Shown piece after piece: positions 23,969 to 31,919 of a stretch of DNA of 35,344 nucleotides (positions are counted from its first letter, which is position 1; every line of letters begins with the position of its first letter). The stretch is from contig DASPOR010000165.1 in the NCBI GenBank assembly GCA_035625915.1, forward strand, positions 1 to 35,344. The letters are read 5' to 3'. Below the pieces are notes generated by a model. It saw nothing but the letters and a program-made list of their open reading frames with translations. It did not search any database and was not told the origin of the DNA. Both the position numbers and the translations under genes were made by a program. The DNA comes from Alphaproteobacteria bacterium (lineage in GTDB: Bacteria; Pseudomonadota; Alphaproteobacteria; JACZXZ01).

Positions 23969-25477
23969 ATGCGCGGGATCGTTAAATTCGTCGTGACCCT
24001 TGGCCTTACGGCGGCGCTCTTCGGCACCGCCGATGCCAAGACGCTGCGCATCGGGCTCGCCGAGGATCCGGACATCCTCGATCCGACCTTGGCGCGCACG
24101 TTCGTGGGGCGCATCGTGTTCGCCTCGCTCTGCGACAAGCTGTTCGAGATCACGCCCGATCTCAAGATCGTGCCGCAGCTTGCGACCGGATACGAATGGT
24201 CGGCGGACAACAAGACGCTCACGATCAAATTGCGCCAGGGTGTCGTGTTCCATGACGGCGAGCAATTCGACGCCCAGGCGGCGAAATTCAGTCTCGAGCG
24301 CCATCTCAACATGCAGGGCTCGAACCGCAAGGCTGAAATCAGCGCCGTGCAAAGTGTCGACGCCGTCGACGACAATACGATCCGCCTCAACCTCTCGAAA
24401 CCCTTTGCACCGCTGCTCGCGGCCCTGACCGACCGCGCCGGCATGATGGTTTCGCCCAAGGCCGCCCAGGCGGAAGCCGGGAATTTCGGCGCCGCCCCCG
24501 TGTGCGCCGGCCCCTACAAATTCGTCGAGCGCGTGGCGCAAGACCACATCACCCTGGCCAAGTTCGACAATTATTGGAACAAGGATGCCTTCCACGTCGA
24601 CCAGGTCGAATTTCGTACGATCATCGATAACCCGGCTCGATTAGCCAACCTCGAATCCGGCAGCCTCGACATGATCGAGCGCCTGCCGCCGACGGACGTG
24701 CCGACCGTGCGCAAGGACTCGAAGCTTCAAATCGCAAGCATCACCGAACTCGGCTACCAGAGCATCGAGTTCAACACCAACAACGGACCCATGGCGCAGA
24801 GCCCGATCGGGCAGGACCCGCGCCTGCGCGAGGCATTCGAGCTTGCAATCGATCGAGATGCGCTCAACCAAGTCGTCTTCAACGGCGAGTTCACGCCGGG
24901 AAACCAGTGGGTCGCACCCGGGAATCCTTATTATGCCAAGGATTTTCCAGTTCCCAAACGCGACGTCGAGAAAGCCAAGGCGCTATTGAAGGCGGCGGGG
25001 CATCCCAATCTCGAGGTCACGATGATGACGCCGACGACCCAGGAACCTCAAGCGGTCGCCCAGGTCATCCAGGCCATGGTCAAGGAAGCGGGCATCGACC
25101 TCAAGATCCAGTCGGTCGAATTCGCGACTTCGCTCGATCGCGCCGAAAAAGGCGATTTCGAGGCCTACCTGATCGGCTGGAGCGGGCGGAGCGATCCCGA
25201 CGGCAATATCTACAATTTCGTCGCCTGCAAGGCTCCGCTCAACGACGGGCACTATTGCAACCCCGAACTCGACAAGGTTCTGGACGAATCCCGTGCGTCG
25301 AGCGATCCGGCCGCCCGCGCCAAGGTCTATGAAAAGGTCGCCGCGATCGTGCTGAACGAGCGGCCGTGGATTTTCCTTTACCATCGCAAATGGATTTGGG
25401 GCTTGACCAAGAATGTCGACGGTTACACCCCCTACCCCGACGGTCTCATTCGCCTTGCCGGAGTGAACTTGAAATAG
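23969..25477 (+). CDS. dppA: Periplasmic solute-binding protein of peptide ABC importer (SBP_bac_5)
   Basis: 502 residues beginning with a signal peptide (MRGIVKFVVTLGLTAALFGTADA), then the family 5 solute-binding fold. Landmarks are LRIGLAEDPDILDPT, the WSADNKTLTIKLRQGVVFHDG strand pair that opens lobe I, and the AFELAIDRDALNQVVFNGEFTPGNQWVAPGNP segment. It captures a peptide-like or cationic compound and hands it to the membrane pair. No lipobox cysteine is present, so it is a soluble periplasmic protein. AGGGAGG lies 7 bases before the ATG, a strong ribosome binding site suiting high expression. The name is by family; the true ligand (dipeptide, opine, glutathione or other) is unknown. Confidence 0.9.
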   Translation: MRGIVKFVVTLGLTAALFGTADAKTLRIGLAEDPDILDPTLARTFVGRIVFASLCDKLFEITPDLKIVPQLATGYEWSADNKTLTIKLRQGVVFHDGEQFDAQAAKFSLERHLNMQGSNRKAEISAVQSVDAVDDNTIRLNLSKPFAPLLAALTDRAGMMVSPKAAQAEAGNFGAAPVCAGPYKFVERVAQDHITLAKFDNYWNKDAFHVDQVEFRTIIDNPARLANLESGSLDMIERLPPTDVPTVRKDSKLQIASITELGYQSIEFNTNNGPMAQSPIGQDPRLREAFELAIDRDALNQVVFNGEFTPGNQWVAPGNPYYAKDFPVPKRDVEKAKALLKAAGHPNLEVTMMTPTTQEPQAVAQVIQAMVKEAGIDLKIQSVEFATSLDRAEKGDFEAYLIGWSGRSDPDGNIYNFVACKAPLNDGHYCNPELDKVLDESRASSDPAARAKVYEKVAAIVLNERPWIFLYHRKWIWGLTKNVDGYTPYPDGLIRLAGVNLK

Positions 25478-25550
25478 GACTGGCAGTGGGGGTTCCGCCG
25501 ACAGGGGCCAGCCCGAGCGAAGCCTTCGGCGTCGCCGCCAGGCAATTCCG

Positions 25551-26492
25551 ATGATCGCTTTCCTCGCCCGCCGTCTGCTGATCGCGATCCCGACGCTTTT
25601 CTTCGCTTCGATCATCGTCTTCGGCCTCCAGCAACTCCTTCCGGGCGATCCTGCATTAGCGCTTGCGGGCGAGGATCGGGACCCGGCGGTGATCGCCTAT
25701 TTTCACGCCAAGTATCACTTGGACGAGCCGCTCCCCGTGCGCTACGGCCTGTGGGTGAGGGACGTCTTTCGCGGCGATCTCGGCGAATCGATTCGGATCA
25801 AAGAGCCCGTGGGCAAGCTCGTGCTCGAAAAGCTGCCGGTGACGCTCGAGCTCGGCACCGTCGCGTTTCTGATCGCTCTTTCGATCGGCATACCCGCAGG
25901 CATCGTCTCCGCCGTCCGCAGGGGCACAGTGTGGGACTACGGCGCCAATGTCTTCGCACTTTGGGGCATCTCGACGCCGAATTTCTGGCTCGGGATCATG
26001 CTGATCCTCCTGCTCTCCGTCGATCTCGGCTGGCTGCCCGCATCGGGATTCGTCCCACCCTCGGAGGACCTCGCCGAAAACCTGCGTACGATCGTCATGC
26101 CTGCATTCGTGCTCGGCAATGCCGTCGCCGCCGTGATCATGCGGCACACGCGAAGTGCGATGCTCCAGGTGTTGAGTGCCGACTACGTTCGCACGGCACG
26201 CGCCAAGGGTCTTCCGGAGCGCGTTGTGGTGCTGCGCCACAGCTTGCGCAACGCGCTCATTCCCGTGATCACGCTGGGTGCGCTCGAATTCGGCCAGCTT
26301 CTGTCCGGTGCCGTGCTCACGGAGCAGGTCTTCACCATTCCCGGCTTCGGTAAGCTGATCGTCGATGCCGTGTTCAATCGCGATTATGCGGTCGTGCAGG
26401 GTGTCGTGTTGGTCACCGCAACCATTTACATCTTCCTCAACGTTTGTGCGGACTTCGCCTACTTCCTGGTAAATCCGCGCCTCAGGGCCTAG
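25551..26492 (+). CDS. dppB: Peptide ABC importer permease (DppB-like)
   Basis: 313 residues with six hydrophobic segments. The first helix after MIAFLARRLLIAIPTLFFAS is followed by the ~70-residue periplasmic loop containing LLPGDPALALAG and YHLDEPLPVRYGLWV, characteristic of DppB. The cytosolic EAA loop reads DYVRTARAKGLPERVVVLRHSLRNALIP and contacts the ATPases. It is 73 bases after the binding protein gene and 5 bases before the next permease start. Confidence 0.92.
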   Translation: MIAFLARRLLIAIPTLFFASIIVFGLQQLLPGDPALALAGEDRDPAVIAYFHAKYHLDEPLPVRYGLWVRDVFRGDLGESIRIKEPVGKLVLEKLPVTLELGTVAFLIALSIGIPAGIVSAVRRGTVWDYGANVFALWGISTPNFWLGIMLILLLSVDLGWLPASGFVPPSEDLAENLRTIVMPAFVLGNAVAAVIMRHTRSAMLQVLSADYVRTARAKGLPERVVVLRHSLRNALIPVITLGALEFGQLLSGAVLTEQVFTIPGFGKLIVDAVFNRDYAVVQGVVLVTATIYIFLNVCADFAYFLVNPRLRA

Positions 26493-26497
26493 TGGCG

Positions 26498-27376
26498 ATG
26501 ACGACCGTCCAGCAAGCGAAAAGCCGAGGGCTGCAGGAACTGAGCCCCTTCGGTCAGGCGATGCGGCGGCTGCTCCGACACCCGAGCGCCGTGTTCGGCG
26601 GTGCGGTGGTCGTGTTCTTCGTCGCGATCGCGATCGCCGCCCCCTGGGTCTCGCCCTACGACCCCCTCAAGACGAGCTTTTCCGCCGTGCGCAAGGCGGC
26701 GACGCTGGCGCATATCTTCGGCACCGATGAAATCGGCCGTGACGTATTGAGCCGCGTGATATTCGGCGCCCGCGCTTCGCTACTCGCAGGTGTCGTCTCG
26801 GTTGCGATCGCGGTCGGGCTCGGCGTGCCGATCGGGCTCGTCTCCGGTTACGCCGGCCGATGGGTTGACGGCATCCTCATGCGCATCACGGACGCCATGC
26901 TGGCCTGCCCGTTCCTCATTCTCGCGATCGCCTTTGCCGCATTCCTCGGACCAAGCCTCACCAACGCGATGATCGCGATCGGCGTCTCGGTCATGCCGAT
27001 TTTCATGCGCCTCACTCGTGCCCAGACTCTCTCGGTCAAGGTCGAGGACTATGTCGAGGCGGCCAAGGCGCTCGGCAATCCCCATTGGCGCATTCTCCTG
27101 CGTCACATCCTGCCCAACGTATTGCCGCCTCTGATGGTGCAGGCGACCCTCGCGATCGCGCAGGCGATCATCGCGGAAGCGAGCCTCTCCTTTCTCGGAC
27201 TAGGCCAGCAGCCGCCGGCCCCCAGTTGGGGCAGCATGCTCAACACCGCCAAGAATTTTCTCGACAACGCGCCGTGGATGGCACTCTGGCCCGGCGTCGC
27301 AATCTTCCTCGTGGTGCTCGCGTTCAATCTGCTCGGCGACGGCCTGCGCGACGCACTCGACCCTCGGCGCAAGTGA
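26498..27376 (+). CDS. dppC: Peptide ABC importer permease (DppC-like)
   Basis: 292 residues. An N-terminal cytosolic stretch, the first helix (AVFGGAVVVFFVAIAIAAPW) and the PYDPLKTSF...HIFGTDEIGRDVLSRVIFGAR motif are diagnostic of the DppC/OppC permease. The EAA loop is DYVEAAKALGNPHWRILLRHILPNVLPP. The frame is open upstream into dppB, and an in-frame GTG at 26492 is an alternative; ATG 26498 is taken, with AGGG about 10 bases upstream. Last gene of the importer unit; no clear terminator follows. Confidence 0.92.
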   Translation: MTTVQQAKSRGLQELSPFGQAMRRLLRHPSAVFGGAVVVFFVAIAIAAPWVSPYDPLKTSFSAVRKAATLAHIFGTDEIGRDVLSRVIFGARASLLAGVVSVAIAVGLGVPIGLVSGYAGRWVDGILMRITDAMLACPFLILAIAFAAFLGPSLTNAMIAIGVSVMPIFMRLTRAQTLSVKVEDYVEAAKALGNPHWRILLRHILPNVLPPLMVQATLAIAQAIIAEASLSFLGLGQQPPAPSWGSMLNTAKNFLDNAPWMALWPGVAIFLVVLAFNLLGDGLRDALDPRRK

Positions 27377-27457
27377 TGCGCCGGGCTCAGGCGGAATCCT
27401 CGAAAAGATAACCATCCTGTAGTAAGTCATTTTGGTAACGCCTACTAGATATTGTGT

Positions 27458-27463
27458 TACAAT
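27458..27463 (+). promoter_or_regulatory. Candidate -10 box (TACAAT) for the lipoprotein gene
   Basis: TACAAT in an AT-rich patch 25 bases before the next ATG, five of six to consensus. The nearest -35-like TTGGTA (27432-27437) is 20 bases away, longer than ideal. It would separate the lipoprotein gene from the importer transcript. Confidence 0.3.
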
Positions 27464-27487
27464 AAGGTGGGATTGCTGAGGCGCTTC

Positions 27488-28057
27488 ATGTGGAAGAAAA
27501 GAGAGCGGCGAGCGGGCTGTATGTTCTTGCTGATTGCGTCGGCGAGTGCCTCTCTTTGGCTCGCCGGCTGTGCAAATGGCTCGGATAGCGCAGGTACCCC
27601 CAGCACTTCCGTATCCGGGGCCGCGCAAGGGGGTCAATTTGCCGGCGTCGCCTTGCCGTCGAGCTATACGCTCGACTCCGGCAAGAGCCTTGCCCTTGGC
27701 GTCGGCGAGCGTTGGATCGGGCGGATCGTCTTCACGAGCAGCACGTCGAGCCGCGATATGTTCGATTTCTACCGCAGCGAAATGCCGAAATTCGGCTGGA
27801 ACGAGGGGGCCGTGGTGCAGTCGGAAACGAGTATCCTCACCTTCGATTCGCCTGCAACCGAGCGGACAGCCATTGTCCAAATCAGTTCACGTACGCTCGG
27901 CGGCGCCTACGTCGAAATGGTCGTATCGCCCACCGCATCGAGTGCGGCCGGGTCCAACACAACTCAAGGTTACAGCAACAATTCGTCCAGCCGGCCCGTC
28001 CCCGCAACAAAGCCGGCGGCCCGACCGCCTGCCGTGAGCGCTCAACCGTTGCAATAA
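27488..28057 (+). CDS. Putative lipoprotein, unrecognised
   Basis: 189 residues from ATG 27488, preceded by GAGG at 6 bases; an upstream ATG at 27452 lies within the putative promoter. A basic N-terminus (MWKKRERR), a hydrophobic helix and the lipobox LAGC give a lipoprotein signal. After a Ser/Thr/Gly linker the folded part (about 53-145) reads as two alternating beta-alpha units with a MFDFYRSEMPKFGW motif, a pattern seen in small envelope lipoproteins where a hydrophobic-aromatic helix precedes GW. The last ~45 residues are a Ser/Asn then Pro/Ala-rich tail. No named family is assigned. Probably anchored to the outer or inner membrane facing the periplasm. Confidence 0.7.
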   Translation: MWKKRERRAGCMFLLIASASASLWLAGCANGSDSAGTPSTSVSGAAQGGQFAGVALPSSYTLDSGKSLALGVGERWIGRIVFTSSTSSRDMFDFYRSEMPKFGWNEGAVVQSETSILTFDSPATERTAIVQISSRTLGGAYVEMVVSPTASSAAGSNTTQGYSNNSSSRPVPATKPAARPPAVSAQPLQ

Positions 28058-28094
28058 CTTCCGGTCGTTCTACAAAAGATTGTATGTCGCTGGC

Positions 28095-28140
28095 GCCGCA
28101 CAATTTCCTGGCACCTGGAGCCTCGAAATTCGCGTGCGGC
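28095..28140. repeat. Imperfect long inverted repeat
   Basis: GCCGCAC (28095-28101) followed by AATTTC pairs with GAAATT (28125-28130), a 3-base bulge and GTGCGGC (28134-28140): a 13-bp stem with one bulge and a 17-base loop. It lies 38 bases past the lipoprotein stop with no T-run. The AAATTCGC segment resembles part of the dispersed repeat family, but the rest does not, so membership is doubtful. Confidence 0.5.
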
Positions 28141-28262
28141 ATGCGTCAGAGTAAGTTCAGGCCACTCGCTCCATGCGAATGTCACAAATCTTTTCGATTG
28201 CCTCGTGCAAACAGAAAAAATTAGTGCCAGAATTATGATAGTTGGCTTGCTGAGGATTTGTC

Positions 28263-28514
28263 ATGTCCAGGGAAATCTTACGATTTGCCGCGCAAGGCAA
28301 TATCGAGGTTGACACGACAACGCGAACTCTCCGGGCCTCATCGAAGAGGGTGTTGACGTATTTCGGCTTGAACGGCCGCAAGATCACGCCGAAGGAGGCC
28401 AGTCTCAGGAAGAGGGCGCGGCGCGATCTTGAAAGCTTTGTGAGCGAGCGCTTTGGCGCGGGCAAGCCGGGTTGGACGTGGGTCGGCCCGGACGGCAGGA
28501 AGATCAAGGCCTGA
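28263..28514 (+). CDS. Small basic hypothetical protein
   Basis: 83 residues with a GAGGA 7 bases before the ATG. Strongly basic (many Lys/Arg, e.g. KEASLRKRARRDLESF), no signal peptide or membrane segment, so probably cytosolic. It ends in GKPGWTWVGPDGRKIKA, and an earlier FGLNGRKITP shares the G-x-G/N-G-R-K-I pattern, suggesting two short related strands. No family recognised; nucleic-acid binding is possible from charge alone. The palindrome at 28531-28546 follows. Confidence 0.55.
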   Translation: MSREILRFAAQGNIEVDTTTRTLRASSKRVLTYFGLNGRKITPKEASLRKRARRDLESFVSERFGAGKPGWTWVGPDGRKIKA

Positions 28515-28530
28515 GTTCCGTGTCGTAACG

Positions 28531-28546
28531 CGGTGTTGCAACACCG
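28531..28546. repeat. 16-base perfect palindrome CGGTGTTGCAACACCG
   Basis: An exact self-complementary 16-mer, 17 bases past the stop of the small basic protein gene and 86 bases past the Flp pilin stop on the other strand. Only weak T-richness follows (GGTTGTCTT), so it may be a poor bidirectional terminator or a protein-binding palindrome. Confidence 0.5.
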
Positions 28547-28631
28547 GGTTGTCTTACCTGCAACCGAGTTCGGGTGTTGATTTGGCCGCAAGGCCATTCG
28601 CGAGTCGAGGGTTTCAGGCGCAGTACGCTAC

Positions 28632-28793
28632 CTAGAAGGCCGCGTTCACGTTATTGAAATCGGCGATCAGCGCATTGCCGATTGTGCCCAATACGGCAAA
28701 CAACACGGTCGCGATCAGGAGCGCGATCAGGCCGTATTCGATCACCGTGGCGCCGGACTCGTCGCGAAGAAGACGGCTCATCAATCCACCCAT
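28632..28793 (-). CDS. Flp-type type IVb pilin
   Basis: 53 residues from ATG 28793, chosen because GGAG lies 6 bases upstream; in-frame ATGs at 28805 and 28856 have no ribosome binding site. The prepilin motif is complete: RLLRDESG14 followed by ATVIEYG, so prepilin peptidase cuts after G14 and E19-Y20 are the conserved +5/+6 residues. A hydrophobic helix (GLIALLIATVLFAVLGTIG) follows, ending in FNNVNAAF. It assembles into Flp pili through the Tad system, used in surface attachment. No tad, cpa or rcp gene is in the window, so this is an orphan pilin. It has a good promoter at 28874-28902. Confidence 0.88.
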   Translation of the reverse strand: MGGLMSRLLRDESGATVIEYGLIALLIATVLFAVLGTIGNALIADFNNVNAAF

Positions 28794-28873
28794 GCCACGC
28801 TCCATGATGCAAGCGCCCCGCCGCACGCTCCGCGAATCGATTCCTGTGTCCACCAATATTGCTACAATAAAAG

Positions 28874-28902
28874 TTTATATTCAGTAAATAAAGAATCGGC
28901 AA
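28874..28902 (-). promoter_or_regulatory. Sigma70-type promoter of the Flp pilin gene
   Basis: On the minus strand, TTGCCG (28897-28902) and TATAAA (28874-28879) are separated by exactly 17 bases in the most AT-rich stretch of the window. The -10 matches five of six and the -35 four of six consensus bases. A transcript would start near 28867 and carry a ~75-base leader. Confidence 0.5.
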
Positions 28903-29032
28903 TTTTCCTGAAATTGTCTCGATATTTTTCTAAAACTTTCGAAAATGTCTAATATTCGTGCCATACGCACGCTTTTCGACCGACAATGCGACGACATAAG
29001 GGGTGCGCCACCGCACCTCGCTATAAGACGAT

Positions 29033-29251
29033 TTACAGCGAGGCCATGAGTGCGGCGAATTCCTCGGGATACGCGATACCGGCGGCGATCGAGAGAGCGG
29101 CGAGCCCGATGAGAAGCAGGACCGCGGGTATCGCTTTTCGCCGGACCGACCCGTGCCGTGCGTGCAATTCGCTTGCGACCGGCATGTCGCGCGGCACGGA
29201 TGCAGCCGGCGGAACGCGTTGGGTATGGGAGTGTGTCGCGGTTTTCATCAT
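29033..29251 (-). CDS. Small putative membrane protein, unrecognised
   Basis: 72 residues if started at the paired ATGs at 29251 (MMKTATHSHTQ). A basic soluble part (RHGSVRRKA) precedes a hydrophobic helix (IPAVLLLIGLAALSIAAGIAYP) and a short C-terminal end, so a single-pass inner-membrane protein with N-in topology is likely. The frame is open up to 29365, into the repeat at 29342-29366, but that part looks non-coding. The ribosome binding site is weak and no homologous family is recognised, so the gene is doubtful. Confidence 0.4.
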   Translation of the reverse strand: MMKTATHSHTQRVPPAASVPRDMPVASELHARHGSVRRKAIPAVLLLIGLAALSIAAGIAYPEEFAALMASL

Positions 29252-29341
29252 GGGCTGCCATTTCGTTCGTTGGCTTTTGAGCGAACGAGCGCCGGCCGCT
29301 GCCGGGCGGGGTCGATCGGCCGGTACGGTCCCGCCCTTTAA

Positions 29342-29366
29342 TGTGGCGAATTTTGGATTCGCCACA
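29342..29366. repeat. Dispersed palindromic repeat, copy 3 (compact)
   Basis: TGTGGCGAAT (29342-29351) and ATTCGCCACA (29357-29366) are perfect 10-base complements around a 5-base loop. Read on the minus strand from 29370 it gives CTCGTGTGGCGAATCC then AAAATTCGCC, matching the core of copy 1 with a deletion of the interior. Confidence 0.7.
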
Positions 29367-29620
29367 CGAGGTGCCGAAATCGCTATGCCAAGTATCGAAC
29401 GGATCGGCGCGCAAAGATGTGAGGCCGTTCACAACCTCGCCAAACGAGGTTCCGAGTCTCTGGCCGTGAATGTTCGAGGGTTCGCGGCGCGATGGGTAAG
29501 TGCTGCGGATTTCCGGCCGCTATCGCGTTGCCTGCTTACGGGCGGACGACGCGAGATTGATTTGCCGGGAGCGGTCCCGGCCAGTCGCGTTCCGCTCCCG
29601 ACTGCGAACGGTCGATCGTG

Positions 29621-30061
29621 TCAACGCGGCCCGCGGTCGGGCCCGGAACCCGATACGGGATAAATGGCGAAGGTGGTCTTGCCGGCGTCCGTGCTTTGGT
29701 TACCCGCGAGATATGCTGAGTTCGCCACTTGCTGGTCGCCTGCGACGGGCTGATCGGCGACCAAGGACTTGAGTGGGCGGTTGGCGGGCTTCTTGTGCAG
29801 CGAAGCCGTGTGCTTGTGGGGGGGCGCTTCGGGTGTGGCCACCGCCGCTTGGGCCGCTACAACGGGCTTTTCGACGGGGACTGGCGCGAGCTGATCGTCC
29901 TCGAGTCGATCGAGACGCGTCACTTGATGAAGGATCTGGATGGCACTCTCATCGGGATCTGCATTCGCGTCGGAATACGCCAACTGAGGGGCTGCGATAA
30001 AAGCCGAAACCACCGCACCGAGACCCGCCCCAAACGCCAACCCACCGAGAAATCGCCACAT
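29621..30061 (-). CDS. Hypothetical exported or membrane-anchored protein
   Basis: 146 residues from ATG 30061. AGGAG is 7 bases from this ATG but only 1 base from the ATG two codons earlier (30067), which decides the start. A glycine-rich hydrophobic N-terminus (MWRFLGGLAFGAGLGAVVSAFIAAP) followed by QLAYSDANADPDES is a signal peptide or anchor. The remainder is low-complexity: a short acidic helix (QILHQVTRLDRLEDDQ), then Pro/Ala/Val and His/Lys-rich segments (PPHKHTASLHKKPANRP), then a Gln/Ser/Thr end. No domain is recognised; it is probably a periplasmic, mostly disordered protein. Confidence 0.6.
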   Translation of the reverse strand: MWRFLGGLAFGAGLGAVVSAFIAAPQLAYSDANADPDESAIQILHQVTRLDRLEDDQLAPVPVEKPVVAAQAAVATPEAPPHKHTASLHKKPANRPLKSLVADQPVAGDQQVANSAYLAGNQSTDAGKTTFAIYPVSGSGPDRGPR

Positions 30062-30284
30062 TTTCATTCTCCTAGAGTTGATGGCTTCGTATGGCTTCAT
30101 CGATATCAGGGCTTGGTTAAAATGTGGTTAACGGACGGCCGGTTGCGACACGGATTGCGTGCAGATTTGGAGCGGATTCGGCAGCCGCGAGTTGTGACTG
30201 CTTTACCGCAACGGCGCTGCTTGCGTAGCGCGGTCGTCTGAGGTGGCCGATCGCGTCGCCGCCTGCGTTCAAGCGGTGAATGTA

Positions 30285-30356
30285 GGGCCTAGTTTGGCTA
30301 AACCGAATCTCGCCCAATCTGGTGGTGCGCGCGTGAGCGAATTTCGGATTAGGCCC
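30285..30356. repeat. Dispersed palindromic repeat, copy 4
   Basis: Left arm 30285-30313 (GGGCCTAGTTTGGCTAAACC then GAATCTCGC) and right arm 30337-30356, whose reverse complement is GGGCCTAATCCGAAATTCGC. The right arm shares AATCCGAAATTCGC with copy 1; the outer end GGGCCTA replaces TCGTGTGGC. It lies 5 bases beyond the stop of the FAD oxidoreductase gene and may shape the end of that transcript. Confidence 0.7.
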
Positions 30357-30360
30357 CAGA

Positions 30361-31689
30361 TCAGAGGCCCGTTTGGGGAAGGAGCTTGGTGCCGTCTATC
30401 ATGCGGGAATACCGGAAGGGCTGCGGATCGACGATCGGCGGATCGCCGGCGATGAGGTCGGCGGCGAGTCGGCCGGCTGCGGGTGCGATGCCGAAGCCAT
30501 GTCCGCTGAAGCCGGTTGCAAGATAGAGCCCCGGCAGACCGTCGATCGGCGAGATCACAGGAATCGCGTCGGGCACGGTCTCGATCATCCCGGCCCAGGT
30601 TTCCACGATCTTGGCGTCGCGCATCGCCGGGTAGGCCGCCTTGAAGTTGGTGAATGCGGTTTCGAGAACCCCGTGATCGGGAACGGGATCGAGCACGCGG
30701 GTGCGCTCGAAGGGCGAAACCTGGTCGAGCGCCCAATGCCGAGGTACCTGGAGTCCCTCGAAAAAGGCGCGTCCGAACTTGACCTTGATGCCGTTGCGCT
30801 CTTGCCGGTAAGCCGGCCAAAAGGCCTGCAGATAACGAAAGGCGTCGGGCGTCAAATGGAAGATCGCGTGCCCGCGCAGCCCGACCGTGTAGCCGCCGTC
30901 GAGCCGCCGGCGAAAGCCGAAGTTCGGGGCGCTGACCGGCGCGTCGCCGATCTCGGGTGCGGGTCCGGTCCGCATGACCGAGGCGAGGACGCTCAACTGA
31001 GGCAGGTCGAATCCGTGCCGGCGACAAAAAAGCGACGACCACGCCCCGGCAGCGCACAGCACGGCGCGCGCGCGAATGGCGCCCTTTTCGGTCACGACGG
31101 CCGACACGGCGCCACCCTCGGTCTCGAGGCCGCGGGCAGCACAGTTCTGATGGAACGTAACACCGAGCTTGCGGGCCGCCTCCGCGATCGCGGGTGCTGC
31201 CTTCGACGGCTCGGCCCGACCGTCGCTCGGCGTGTGCAGGCCGCCCACCCATTTTTCCTCGCAGCCCGGCGTCATGGCCTGCACCTCGGCCGTATTCAAT
31301 AGCCGGGTATGGACCTGATACTGACGCGCCTGGTCCACCCAGCGTTCCCAACGGGCAAGCTGCGCTTCGTCCTTCGTCACGTAAAGAAGGCCGCTCCGGC
31401 GGAATCCGGTCTCGGCCCCGAGCTGCTGGTTGAGTCCATCCCAGAACGTCAAGGCTTCCCTGACAAGCGGGATTTCCCGCGTATCGCGCCCCGTCTGCCG
31501 GCACCAACCCCAGTTGCGGCTCGATTGCTCGCCGCCGACCCGGCCCTTCTCGACCACCGCGACCGTATGGCCCTTCTTCGCGAGATTATACGCCGCGACA
31601 CAGCCGATAATGCCGCCGCCGATGATGACGGCGTCGACAGTGGCCGGAAGCTTATCGTCGCTCTTGACCGCATCGACAGGCGGGGACAT
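30361..31689 (-). CDS. FAD-dependent amine/D-amino-acid oxidoreductase (DAO family)
   Basis: 442 residues from ATG 31689, with AAAGGAG 8 bases upstream; the frame is open to 31764. The dinucleotide fold VIIGGGIIGCVAAYNLAKKG (G24-x-G26-x2-G29) binds FAD, and EKGRVGGEQSSRNWGWCRQ follows as the second strand with its acidic residue. The C-terminal FSGHGFGIAPAAGRLAADLI is the typical DAO/sarcosine oxidase closing motif. The enzyme oxidises a secondary amine or D-amino acid, passing electrons to oxygen or a quinone acceptor. It is monocistronic, with a repeat at its 3' side and the heptose genes divergent beyond its start. SSRNWGWCRQTGRD is characteristic of a DadA/SoxB-like subgroup of unsettled substrate. 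Confidence 0.85.
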   Translation of the reverse strand: MSPPVDAVKSDDKLPATVDAVIIGGGIIGCVAAYNLAKKGHTVAVVEKGRVGGEQSSRNWGWCRQTGRDTREIPLVREALTFWDGLNQQLGAETGFRRSGLLYVTKDEAQLARWERWVDQARQYQVHTRLLNTAEVQAMTPGCEEKWVGGLHTPSDGRAEPSKAAPAIAEAARKLGVTFHQNCAARGLETEGGAVSAVVTEKGAIRARAVLCAAGAWSSLFCRRHGFDLPQLSVLASVMRTGPAPEIGDAPVSAPNFGFRRRLDGGYTVGLRGHAIFHLTPDAFRYLQAFWPAYRQERNGIKVKFGRAFFEGLQVPRHWALDQVSPFERTRVLDPVPDHGVLETAFTNFKAAYPAMRDAKIVETWAGMIETVPDAIPVISPIDGLPGLYLATGFSGHGFGIAPAAGRLAADLIAGDPPIVDPQPFRYSRMIDGTKLLPQTGL

Positions 31690-31919
31690 CCACGCGCTCC
31701 TTTCAGGAAGATTCTGCGATTGAACGAGTGCCGCAATCTTCCAAATGGGAGCGACAGCCGTCAATCGAATTCGCGCGCATTACGGCGCCGGCGCCAAATG
31801 CATATTCCCTTACTCGTCACACTGAACTAAGGTGCGTCCCGTCGTAGAATTTCGCGAGGAATGAGCGCTGCGCCGGTCGGGATTTGGTGTTCCGAGGGGC
31901 GAGGAATCGGGACGTTTCA

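Noticed and set aside
28986-29663. 225-codon plus-strand frame through the small-gene region
   Set aside because: Runs through a repeat copy and over two minus-strand candidates; no ribosome binding site and no motif.
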